Part shown: positions 1-6,562 of the stretch, piece by piece
How the letters are laid out: each line of letters starts with the position of its first letter
Numbering within the stretch: the first letter of the stretch is position 1
Source: Desulfobacteraceae bacterium UBA2230
GTDB lineage: Bacteria; Desulfobacterota; Desulfobacteria; Desulfobacterales; Desulfosarcinaceae
Length of the DNA: 16,220 bases
Direction: 5' to 3'
Assembly: GCA_002348005.1 (NCBI GenBank)
Contig: DDYQ01000217.1
Location: 1 to 16,220 of the forward strand
Program-made: the position numbers and the translations under genes
Notes under the pieces: generated by a model
The model's database searches: none
What the model was told of the DNA's origin: nothing
What the model saw: only the letters and a program-made list of their open reading frames with translations

Positions 1-155
1 TGCAGATCGCCAACAAGGGCTGGAAGCGGGCGATGCTCGAAAACTGCGAGATCAAGAGAGGCGCCAACGTGGTCGACGGACGGGTCACCTGCCAGGGGGT
101 GGCGCAGGCCTTCGATCTGGCCTTCACGCCCATCGAGGCGGTTCTGGAGAATTAG
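1..155 (+). CDS. ald: Alanine dehydrogenase, C-terminal fragment (5' end outside window)
   Basis: The frame begins at base 3 and ends at TAG 153-155, giving about 50 residues. They carry the C-terminal signature of alanine dehydrogenases: QIANKGWKRAMLEN, then a GxNVVDGRVT segment and VAQAFDL, ending near residues FTPIEAVLEN. This matches the end of the family (compare the ALQIANKG...GLN...GHVTYEAVA pattern of Bacillus Ald). The enzyme reversibly deaminates L-alanine to pyruvate and ammonium with NAD+ in the cytoplasm. The catalytic and nucleotide-binding parts lie left of the window. A hairpin terminator follows, so it is not transcribed into the next gene, which runs the other way. It may supply pyruvate to the aminotransferase at 9631-11007; that link is inference. 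The family call rests on only about 50 residues, but they are highly characteristic. Confidence 0.8.
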   Translation, partial: QIANKGWKRAMLENCEIKRGANVVDGRVTCQGVAQAFDLAFTPIEAVLEN

Positions 156-176
156 CCCCGGTCCCGAAACAAAGCG

Positions 177-213
177 AAAGGCGTGCGGTCCCTAAAGGCC
201 GCACGCCTTTTTT
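177..213. terminator. Bidirectional rho-independent terminator between ald and the porin
   Basis: A 14-bp stem pairs 177-190 with 197-210 (arms AAAGGCGTGCGG and CCGCACGCCTTT plus a GU and a CG pair), with a six-base loop. It is followed by a T run on + (CCTTTTTTAT). On the minus strand the stem is followed by CTTTCGCTTTG, also T-rich. It sits between two converging genes and probably ends both. Confidence 0.85.
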
Positions 214-234
214 ATGTCACGGGTAAGCGGAATC

Positions 235-1578
235 TTAGAAGTAGAACTGCAGCCAGATGTGACCGAAGAAGGCGTTGTCATCGCTGCCGAAGACCTCTTC
301 GGCGGCGTCTCCGGGCATCACGTAGCCGAAGGTGGTGTTGAGAAAGAGGTTGTCGCCGATCGGATAATCGATCATCAGGTTGATTTCGTCGGCCCATTCA
401 TCGGAACTGACCGGATCGCCCAGATAATTTTTCTCGACCAGCTTGTGCTTGATGTACATCAGGGCCACAGTCATCGGCTCCACGGGCGTAAAGCCCACTT
501 CGGCGATCAAGGCCTCCTTGTTGCTGTTGGGCAGCTGCGCCTCGCCGACCAGTTCGCCGATCACCCAGCGGTTCCAGGCGGTGAAGGCGTTGAACATCGG
601 ATCGTACTCTTCCACATCGCCTTCGAACGGGGTGTCGTCTCCCGAGAAGTGGATGAAGGTGCCGCGCACATAGGGTTTGAGGTCGATGGGAAAGGTGTAG
701 GTCGCCGCGGCCCAGTAGCCCAGCGCATCGCGGTCCTCGTCCCCGGCGTCCCCGCCCTGCAGGGCCACTTCGCCTTCCAGCTGCAGCCCGGCGAAGGTGG
801 CGTCGAAACCGATGTCGTAAACGCGCGTGTCGTTTTCACGGCCCAGCCCGCCGCTGCCCTCGTCCTCTTCGTCCTTCTGGAACACGCCGCCATACAGGAA
901 TATCTTGTCGGTGATGTCCCAGCGCAGGTTCAGGCCGTAGACCTGGACGTTTTCTTCGGGCGCGCCGTCGGGGTTGTTCCAGAAGTACTTCACGTAGTCG
1001 CCAGCCTGCGCCCAGAAGAGGGTGCTTTTGAGGGCCCCGAAATCGCCTTCGAGTTTGGCGGCCAGCGGAAAGCTCTGATTCAGGTAAAGCCAGTTGGCTG
1101 CGCCCTGGTCATCGCCGTGGCCGATGACGAACCACTTTTCGATTTTGACATCCTGGTGGCCCAGGGTCAGGTCGAGGGGCGCCCCGAACATCTGGCCGAG
1201 CTTGATCCAGGCCTGATCGATGGCTACCCTGCCGTCGTTTTCGGTCACTCCGTAAAAATCCCTGCCTATGGTTTCCGCGTAAAAGGGCGCGAACTGCCCG
1301 CTCAAGGTGCCGAAATCCATCTTTTTCTCGGCGGTGAAACGGATCCGGCTGAACGTTTCGCCGTAGCTGGTGTTCGTATCGTCCCACACCTCGGCCCCGT
1401 AATAGGGGTTCTTATCGTAGCGGTAGAAAACATTCACGTCCCCGCCCACCGTAAACTTGTCGAAGACCTCGGAAAGCTGCTTGACCTCGACATCCGCCGT
1501 CACCGCCCCGACCAGCGCGGTGCTCAGCACCCCTGCCAACACCAGCACGCCGGTCCACCAACCCATGCTTTTCTTCAT
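235..1578 (-). CDS. Outer-membrane beta-barrel porin (alginate-export/porin-like)
   Basis: This 447-residue protein has a clear Sec signal peptide: MKKSMGWW, a hydrophobic run to about residue 27, and a likely cut after AVTA at A28. The mature part is rich in alternating aromatic and polar strands with acidic loops. It starts with a FTVGGDVNVFYRYD strand and ends in HIWLQFYF, with the C-terminal phenylalanine typical of the outer-membrane insertion signal. Its size and pattern fit 16-18-strand channels of the porin/alginate-export (AlgE-like) type; I cannot name the substrate. AGGAGG lies nine bases before the ATG, which fixes the start. A -24/-12 promoter (1671-1686) and two enhancer-like dyads (1748-1763, 1814-1829) lie upstream and match those before dctP. 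It is therefore probably co-induced with the TRAP transporter and may be its outer-membrane entry route. The exact barrel family is uncertain. Confidence 0.85.
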   Translation of the reverse strand: MKKSMGWWTGVLVLAGVLSTALVGAVTADVEVKQLSEVFDKFTVGGDVNVFYRYDKNPYYGAEVWDDTNTSYGETFSRIRFTAEKKMDFGTLSGQFAPFYAETIGRDFYGVTENDGRVAIDQAWIKLGQMFGAPLDLTLGHQDVKIEKWFVIGHGDDQGAANWLYLNQSFPLAAKLEGDFGALKSTLFWAQAGDYVKYFWNNPDGAPEENVQVYGLNLRWDITDKIFLYGGVFQKDEEDEGSGGLGRENDTRVYDIGFDATFAGLQLEGEVALQGGDAGDEDRDALGYWAAATYTFPIDLKPYVRGTFIHFSGDDTPFEGDVEEYDPMFNAFTAWNRWVIGELVGEAQLPNSNKEALIAEVGFTPVEPMTVALMYIKHKLVEKNYLGDPVSSDEWADEINLMIDYPIGDNLFLNTTFGYVMPGDAAEEVFGSDDNAFFGHIWLQFYF

Positions 1579-1670
1579 GCCATTGCTCCTCCTGTGTTAA
1601 GTGATGAGTACCAAACCTGTTCAGCCACAACCGTGGCGGTGGGAAAAGTGGTATGCCGGGATGTTGATGA

Positions 1671-1686
1671 AGCAAACAGAATGCCA
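1671..1686 (-). promoter_or_regulatory. Sigma-54 (-24/-12) promoter of the porin
   Basis: Read on the minus strand this is TGGCATTCTGTTTGCT. It has TGGCA at -24 and TTGCT at -12, with the invariant GG and GC exactly ten bases apart, as in the sigma-54 consensus TGGCACG-N4-TTGCW. The start would be near 1660, leaving an untranslated leader of roughly 80 bases. It is supported by the paired dyads upstream at the same distance as at dctP. Confidence 0.75.
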
Positions 1687-1747
1687 GGCGCGGGGCCGCG
1701 CCCCAGGCGGACTGGCGGCGGCCTGCGTCGGCGGCGGCCGGGCGCAT

Positions 1748-1763
1748 GGGTCAGGGATGACCC
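1748..1763. promoter_or_regulatory. Promoter-proximal enhancer dyad, porin side (perfect palindrome)
   Basis: GGGTCAGGGATGACCC is a perfect 6-bp inverted repeat around a four-base spacer. Its centre lies 83.5 bp upstream of the -12 C of the porin promoter, exactly the same distance as the proximal dyad before dctP. This is the size and form expected for a dimeric Fis-type HTH of a sigma-54 activator. The probable binder is the protein encoded at 2844-5189 (inference). Confidence 0.7.
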
Positions 1764-1813
1764 GAATCAGAAATCGGTGATGGTAAAAGCTTGCGAATAC
1801 AGAAAAAAAAAGA

Positions 1814-1829
1814 AGGGCGTAAATGACCC
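1814..1829 (-). promoter_or_regulatory. Promoter-distal enhancer dyad, porin side
   Basis: Read on the minus strand this is GGGTCATTTACGCCCT: one perfect half-site and a degenerate second half. Its centre is 66 bp beyond the proximal dyad and 149.5 bp from the -12 C of the porin promoter. The intact half faces away from the promoter, as in the distal dyad at dctP. Confidence 0.6.
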
Positions 1830-2106
1830 ATCTGGGGGCACCGTTATCACGCGCGCGGCGAACGGTCTGCAGGCGAGAAGGGCGTGGAACGTACCCGGCG
1901 GGGAGGGCGCGGCGTCGTTTAGCCTTCTCTTTAGAGCGCGGGCGGCAGGGGGCGGCCGCCGGGGTACACGCTTTTAAGGCGTGCAAGATTTTGAAGAACA
2001 TAGATTATAAATACAAATATGGAACAATAAGCATCAAAAATAACTAATATGTAACATTAACCGCGGCTCTCTTCCCTGCCTGGTCGGTCCCACCTTGCGC
2101 CCCCGG

Positions 2107-2122
2107 CGGTATGAAATTTGCT
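2107..2122 (+). promoter_or_regulatory. Sigma-54 (-24/-12) promoter of dctQ
   Basis: CGGTATGAAATTTGCT has the GG-N10-GC spacing and closely resembles the dctP promoter TGGTATGTTTATTGCT; the first T of the -24 box is C. The start would be near 2133, giving a leader of about 110 bases. No dyad lies at the 84/150-bp positions. The nearest candidates are the porin-side dyads about 300 and 366 bp upstream, with an AT-rich tract between. Confidence 0.6.
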
Positions 2123-2243
2123 CGCCAGAAAGCGGTCCACTGCACCGCGTGCGCAAAACGAGGACTTGTCGATGGCGCGCATTTGCGTTTAAACTACAGA
2201 TGACGGGGAGCCGATCAGCCCCGCACACCAGGAGGATGAATAC

Positions 2244-2729
2244 GTGAACGCTCAGGAATCCAAATCGCGCATCGAGGCTCTGATCGACGGCCTGGGAAAA
2301 TGGGTCAGTCTGCTCATCGTTCTCATTATGGCGATCACGACCTGGGAGGTGATATCCCGGTACCTTTTCAACCGACCGACGACCTGGGCCTGGCTCGTCA
2401 ATCGGCAGCTTTTCGGACTCTTTATATTGATGGCCGGTGCATACACGCTGGTACATCGCAGCCACATCCGAATCGAGATGATTTATGAACGCTACCCGGA
2501 CAGGGTGAAAACGATTGTACAGTACCTCTCCTTCGCGGCCCTGGTGGTCTTTGTCGGGGCCCTCGTATGGCAGGGTGCGATAATGGGGCTTGACGCTTTT
2601 GCGGTCAAGGAACGCGCAGCCGGCATGTTTAAACTGCCTCTTTACCCACTCAAATTGCTGATACCGGTTTTCGGCGTCCTGTTCATTCTCGCCGGTATAC
2701 CGGTATTTCTGAGAAAGAGATCGCATTAG
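2244..2729 (+). CDS. dctQ: TRAP transporter small membrane subunit (DctQ family)
   Basis: This 161-residue protein has four predicted membrane segments, at about 20-36, 50-69, 90-112 and 133-154. It carries the family's characteristic EVISRYLFNRPTTWAW region after the first helix. DctQ pairs with DctM in the inner membrane to form the Na+-driven TRAP permease that takes substrate from the periplasmic DctP. The start is GTG: AGGAGG at 2230-2235 lies eight bases before it, while the ATG inside that region (2236) runs into a stop after three codons. A sigma-54 promoter is at 2107-2122. It is unusually separated from dctP and dctM by the regulator gene; the usual order is P-Q-M. Confidence 0.9.
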   Translation: MNAQESKSRIEALIDGLGKWVSLLIVLIMAITTWEVISRYLFNRPTTWAWLVNRQLFGLFILMAGAYTLVHRSHIRIEMIYERYPDRVKTIVQYLSFAALVVFVGALVWQGAIMGLDAFAVKERAAGMFKLPLYPLKLLIPVFGVLFILAGIPVFLRKRSH

Positions 2730-2843
2730 GCGGGGTGATCATTAATCATGCAGGGATGATTGCCGAAACGACTGTTTAAACCGGTCGATATATTGAGTTA
2801 AATCGAAGAGATCTGTTCGGAGTGTGTCTTTTGAAGGTAAAGC

Positions 2844-5189
2844 ATGTCGACTAAGCGCAGCCCTTCGGAAATGGAAGCCCTTATCGGTTCACTTGAAACG
2901 AAGCTTGCCGAAAGTGCTTCGAAAGTCAAGGAATTGGAAAATGTGAAGGCGGAATATGATCGCATGCTGGAAATTCTCAAAGAGGAATTTCTCTTTTACC
3001 GGCATGATCCTGAGGGCCGTTTTACTTTCGTTAGCCCATCTTATGCCAACATCCTTGGCTATGCCCAGGAAGAGTACGTGGGAAAAACGGCCGATGAGTC
3101 CTGGACCCCCCATCCTATCAATCAAGAAGCCGCCCGTCATACGAAGTTGAGCGGCATGGGCATCCGCCAACCCGCCTACGAAATGGAGATTTATCATAAA
3201 AGCGGCGCCTGTCGCCGTTTCTTGACCATCGAAACCCCTATTTTGGACCAGAACGGCCGCGTGATCGCGGTCCAGGGAACCGCGCGTGATATTACCGGTA
3301 AACGCAAGGCAGAGGAAAAACTCGAGCGGTACCGCAAACACCTCGAGGACCTGGTGCAGCAGCGTACGGTTGAACTGCAAAACTCGCAGAAACAGTTACT
3401 GGACATCATCGATTTTCTCCCGGATCCTACCTATGTGGTCGATCAAAATGAAATTGTGATCGCCTGGAATCGCGGAATGGCCACTATCACCGGGACCCCG
3501 GCCGTGCGGGTGATCGGCAAAAATTATCGGGCGCATGTTCATAAAATTCATTTGCGCGAGGGATCGCAGCAGATCGATCTGGTGCTCGGCAGAGACGAAA
3601 GTTCGGCAGCAAGAGACGGAGACCTCGAGCCGTATGGCATTCAAAATCGCGCAGGCACGTATTTTTCCGAAAAGCACATCGCGGATCTTAAGAATGGGCA
3701 AGCCGGCTATGTATGGATAACCACAGCACCCATTCTCGATGCGGCGGATTGCACCGTGGCCGTGGTGGAATCGATCCGCGATGTTACCCAGATGAAATTG
3801 GCCGAGCAGAAAATCCGCGAAAACGAACGGCGACTCTCCACTTTGATGGGAAATCTACCGGGCATGGCGTACCGCTTCGTCCAGGAAAAGCAAAATTGGA
3901 TGGTCGAGTATGTGAGTGAAGGATGTCGGCAGCTTTTCGGCCTGGAACCTCAGGCGATCATCGGGCGGCCCCTGGAAGCGCTGAAAGCGCTGATCTACCC
4001 GGACGACCTCGGGCTTCTCGTGGAAAAAGTCTCCCGCGCCGTTGCAACCAAAGAGCCTGTACAGTTCGAATACCGCATTGTCAGTGCGGCCGGCGAAAAA
4101 AAATGGGTTTTCGACAAAACCGAGGTCTTTCAAACCAACCCCAGCGGTCCGCTGTCCCTTGAAGGCTACATGGCCGAGTTCACCATCTACAAGGAGATGG
4201 AAGAGCGGCTGGTGAGCGAGAATACGCTGCTGCGTTCAACTATTCGGGACCGGTATAAATTTCATGATATACTCGGTAACTGCCGGGCCATGCAGGATGT
4301 TTATGAGCTGATCGTAAAAGCGGCCGTGACCGAAGACAGCGTCTTTATCAGCGGCGAGTCGGGAACGGGAAAGGAGCTGGTCGCCAAGGCGATCCACCGT
4401 GCCGGCAAACGCAAAGACGGCCCGTTTGTAGCGGTCAACTGCGCCGCCATACCCGAAAACCTGATTGAAGCCGAATTCTTCGGTACCAGCCGAGGGGCGT
4501 TCACGGGCGCTAACGCCGATAAGAAAGGCTACCTCGAAACCGCGGATCGTGGAACCCTGTTCCTCGATGAAATTGGAGACATCAGCCCCAGTTTGCAGGT
4601 GAAGCTGCTGCGCGCCATCGAAGGCGGCGGGTTCTCGCCCGTGGGCAGCCGCAGGATCGTTCACCCGGATGTCCGCATTATTGCCGCTTCCAATAAAGAT
4701 CTGGAGCAAATGGTTGCCAGCGGTGCGATGCGTCAGGACTTCTTTTTCCGGATCCACGTGATCCCAATTACACTGCCGCCGCTGAGAGAACGCGGCGATG
4801 ATATTCTTATTCTGATCAATGTTTTCCTGAAACTCTACAGCCCAACTGAAAGCATCACCACGCTCACGCGGGACGATCTGGAGACGCTGAGGAGTTATCA
4901 TTGGCCCGGCAATGTCCGAGAGTTGCAGAACGTCCTCAAGCGCTATATCGCCTTGCGCAATCTAAATTTCCTCAAAAAGAGCGTGAAGCGGCAGAATGCG
5001 CGGCCGGAAGTCTCCGAGTCCACTATCACGGGAGACCAAGGCTTTAAGGAGGCACTGGGCCAGGTGGAAAAAGATCTGATTTTGAAAATGCTCAATCAGG
5101 CGCACTGGAACAGGACCAAAACCGCTTCGCTGCTCGGGGTCTCGCGGAAAACGCTGTTTCGCAAAATGAAAGCGTGCGGGTTGGTGTAG
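2844..5189 (+). CDS. PAS-domain sigma-54-dependent transcriptional activator
   Basis: The 781-residue protein has a short N-terminal coiled coil (about 10-45) and PAS 1 (about 45-155, ending in VIAVQGTARDITGKRKAEE). A coiled coil follows (about 152-185), then PAS 2 (about 185-318) and PAS 3 (about 328-450). The AAA+ sigma-54 interaction module spans about 475-705. It shows Walker A GESGTGKE (504-511), an intact GAFTGA sigma-54 contact loop (551-556), Walker B GTLFLDE (570-576) and WPGNVREL (687-694). A Fis-type HTH closes the protein (about 735-780). There is no membrane segment or receiver domain, so it probably senses a cytoplasmic ligand directly through PAS domains. GAAGG lies six bases before the ATG. 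It lies between dctQ and dctP and is the natural candidate to bind the GGGTCA-N4-TGACCC dyads. Ligand and targets are inferred. Confidence 0.93.
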   Translation: MSTKRSPSEMEALIGSLETKLAESASKVKELENVKAEYDRMLEILKEEFLFYRHDPEGRFTFVSPSYANILGYAQEEYVGKTADESWTPHPINQEAARHTKLSGMGIRQPAYEMEIYHKSGACRRFLTIETPILDQNGRVIAVQGTARDITGKRKAEEKLERYRKHLEDLVQQRTVELQNSQKQLLDIIDFLPDPTYVVDQNEIVIAWNRGMATITGTPAVRVIGKNYRAHVHKIHLREGSQQIDLVLGRDESSAARDGDLEPYGIQNRAGTYFSEKHIADLKNGQAGYVWITTAPILDAADCTVAVVESIRDVTQMKLAEQKIRENERRLSTLMGNLPGMAYRFVQEKQNWMVEYVSEGCRQLFGLEPQAIIGRPLEALKALIYPDDLGLLVEKVSRAVATKEPVQFEYRIVSAAGEKKWVFDKTEVFQTNPSGPLSLEGYMAEFTIYKEMEERLVSENTLLRSTIRDRYKFHDILGNCRAMQDVYELIVKAAVTEDSVFISGESGTGKELVAKAIHRAGKRKDGPFVAVNCAAIPENLIEAEFFGTSRGAFTGANADKKGYLETADRGTLFLDEIGDISPSLQVKLLRAIEGGGFSPVGSRRIVHPDVRIIAASNKDLEQMVASGAMRQDFFFRIHVIPITLPPLRERGDDILILINVFLKLYSPTESITTLTRDDLETLRSYHWPGNVRELQNVLKRYIALRNLNFLKKSVKRQNARPEVSESTITGDQGFKEALGQVEKDLILKMLNQAHWNRTKTASLLGVSRKTLFRKMKACGLV

Positions 5190-5192
5190 GTG

Positions 5193-5233
5193 CAATGTGG
5201 GTCAAAAAAGCCCCATTGGAATTTTCTTTGTTT
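5193..5233 (+). terminator. Probable terminator of the activator gene, overlapping the distal enhancer
   Basis: CAATG-T-GGG (5193-5201) pairs with CCCCATTG (5211-5218), an eight-pair stem with one bulged T and a nine-base loop. GAATTTTCTTTGTTT follows and is U-rich in RNA. It begins four bases after the activator stop codon. It may reduce read-through into dctP, which has its own promoter. The stem shares its GGG/CCC arms with the dyad at 5199-5214. Confidence 0.5.
5199..5214 (+). promoter_or_regulatory. Promoter-distal enhancer dyad, dctP side
   Basis: GGGTCAAAAAAGCCCC has an intact left half GGGTCA, a four-base spacer and a degenerate right half AGCCCC. Its centre is 150.5 bp upstream of the -12 C of the dctP promoter, against 149.5 bp for the equivalent site at the porin. 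It is the reverse-orientation twin of 5266-5281, with identical halves and different spacers. Confidence 0.65.
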
Positions 5234-5265
5234 ACAGTTCCATACACCAGTCTGCCCGCGCCGCC

Positions 5266-5281
5266 GGGGCTCAAATGACCC
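5266..5281 (-). promoter_or_regulatory. Promoter-proximal enhancer dyad, dctP side
   Basis: GGGGCTCAAATGACCC reads GGGTCATTTGAGCCCC on the minus strand. It shares both six-base halves with the distal copy at 5199-5214 but lies inverted. Its centre is 83.5 bp from the -12 C of the dctP promoter, identical to the porin arrangement. Probable binding site of the neighbouring sigma-54 activator (inference). Confidence 0.7.
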
Positions 5282-5342
5282 GTTCCCCGAATCAACCATC
5301 CGTTTTCCACAATTCAATGAGATAAAAGGCGGTTCGCAGCCC

Positions 5343-5358
5343 TGGTATGTTTATTGCT
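5343..5358 (+). promoter_or_regulatory. Sigma-54 (-24/-12) promoter of dctP and downstream genes
   Basis: TGGTATGTTTATTGCT fits TGGCACG-N4-TTGCW with exact GG-N10-GC spacing. The start would be near 5369, leaving a leader of about 90 bases before the dctP ATG. It probably drives dctP, dctM, the AOR and the aminotransferase as one transcript, since no terminator is visible between those genes. Confidence 0.75.
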
Positions 5359-5457
5359 GAACCGTTCTGCGCGCGATCGGGCCGGGTAGCAACAGTCTGC
5401 CATCCGCTTTAATCCGTTCCCAGCATCATTTACCTCTGACTAGAATAGGAGCAGCGA

Positions 5458-6507
5458 ATGAAAAGGCATACCATTTTCAGAAAGGCAGCAGGTTTGGGTA
5501 TTGCGGTTATGACGGCACTTTCTCTGGTGTGGATGGCCGGACCGGCCATGGCGGTTACCCTGAAAATTCAGTCCGCCTTCCCGCATGGCGATCTTTCGAT
5601 GGATTTGCTCAAAAAGTTCGCCGACGAAGCCGAGAAAAACAGCAATGGCAAAATCAAAGTCAAAGTCTTTGCCGATCCGGAGATCGTTCCGATGGATCAG
5701 CTCTTCGGGGCGACCAAGCGGGGCGTTGTCGATATGCTGCAATGCGCCGGCGTCATCTGGCAGGGCATCGTGCCTGCTGCAGGAGTGGAATTCGGATTGC
5801 CGATGGCCTACCGCATCGAAGGTGAAACCGAGTTCGCCAAACAAGCTGAAGCCATACGCGATTTCTTCTTCAAAGAAGGCGCCATTGACGTCATGCGGCA
5901 GGAGTATGCAAAGCATGGCCTCTATTTTCTGGATATCCATACGTATGGACCGGTACCCTTCATGCTCGCGCCCAAGCCCTATCAAAGCTGTGCTGACCTG
6001 AACGGCAAGAAAATCCGCACCGACGGCATTCTGCATTCCTATTTCGGCGGTGTGGGCATGCAGGGGGCGTCGATCAGCGGCCTGGAAACGTACATGGCGC
6101 TGAAGCTGGGAACCGTCGATGCGGCCGAATGGGATGTCAGCGCCGTGACCGGTCTCAAATGGAACGAGGTGGCTCCCTACTGGATCCGGGGAATGGAGAA
6201 CGACCACTGCATCGGACACATTCTGATCAATATGAAGAGCTGGGAAAAATTGGGAGCGGCTGAAAAGAAAGCGCTGGAAGCGGCCGGCGAGGTTTACTGG
6301 AAGGCGTCTGTGGACGGATACGGCAAGGAACTGGAGAGTGTGCGCGCTCTGATCAAGGAGGGCAAAGTAAACGAAGTGATTCTGGACGAATCGTGCCAGG
6401 CTAAGTTTAAAGAAGTCGCCTACCAATTATGGGATCAGGTCGCCAAAGAAGATCCTACGAGTGCCAGGATGGTGGAGTTGTTGAAAAAGTGGCGCGGAGC
6501 AAAATAG
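5458..6507 (+). CDS. dctP: TRAP transporter periplasmic solute-binding protein (DctP family)
   Basis: This 349-residue protein has a signal peptide (MKRHTIFRKAAG, hydrophobic core, likely cut after AMA at A32). The mature part has the typical TRAP receptor course: VTLKIQSAFPHGD at the start, a GVVDMLQ segment, and LNGKKIRTDG with R187 at the position of the conserved carboxylate-binding arginine. The segment GTVDAAEWDVSAV (about 218-230) recalls the E-W motif of receptors such as the 2-oxoacid binder TakP. It binds a carboxylate-bearing solute in the periplasm and delivers it to DctQM. AGGAG (5447-5451) is six bases before the ATG. The exact ligand is not readable. An amino acid or amine acid would fit the downstream enzymes (inference). 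Confidence 0.93.
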   Translation: MKRHTIFRKAAGLGIAVMTALSLVWMAGPAMAVTLKIQSAFPHGDLSMDLLKKFADEAEKNSNGKIKVKVFADPEIVPMDQLFGATKRGVVDMLQCAGVIWQGIVPAAGVEFGLPMAYRIEGETEFAKQAEAIRDFFFKEGAIDVMRQEYAKHGLYFLDIHTYGPVPFMLAPKPYQSCADLNGKKIRTDGILHSYFGGVGMQGASISGLETYMALKLGTVDAAEWDVSAVTGLKWNEVAPYWIRGMENDHCIGHILINMKSWEKLGAAEKKALEAAGEVYWKASVDGYGKELESVRALIKEGKVNEVILDESCQAKFKEVAYQLWDQVAKEDPTSARMVELLKKWRGAK

Positions 6508-6562
6508 AAGACCAGCAGGGATCGTCGTGCGCAGTTGATCGTTCGCGAAGGGATCGGAAGGC

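Larger units (their letters stand above)
1579..2243. other. Divergent regulatory region between porin and dctQ (no gene)
   Basis: I see no believable gene in these 665 bases; the open frames here are GC-rich shadows without family resemblance. From left to right it holds the porin ribosome-binding site, a minus-strand -24/-12 promoter, a GC-rich tract with a GGGGC-CGC-GCCCC inverted repeat (about 1692-1705), two 16-bp enhancer-like dyads, a GC-rich stretch to about 1975, an AT-rich probably bendable tract (about 1980-2062), a plus-strand -24/-12 promoter, and the dctQ ribosome-binding site. I found no good IHF consensus (WATCAA-N4-TTR) in the AT-rich tract. Confidence 0.7.

Noticed and set aside
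214..1977. A 587-codon open frame on + opposite the porin
   Set aside because: It is antisense to a protein with a signal peptide, strong ribosome-binding site and beta-barrel pattern. Its own translation is low-complexity and has no family signature.
2088..2102. A second -24/-12-like match (GG...TTGC) before dctQ
   Set aside because: GG and GC are nine bases apart instead of ten; the nearby match at 2107-2122 has exact spacing and better boxes.
2302..2307. GGGTCA inside dctQ
   Set aside because: The expected second half (TGACCC-like) is missing at four-base spacing, so it is probably chance. The same applies to GGGTCA at 7521-7526 inside dctM.
2034..2726. A 230-codon open frame on - opposite dctQ
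   Set aside because: Antisense shadow of dctQ; no recognisable domain, and it runs into the dctQ promoter region.
2744..2761. AATCAT-N6-ATGATT hairpin after dctQ
   Set aside because: Six weak AT-rich pairs and no T run; not convincing as a terminator. It could be a small operator, but no second copy is seen.
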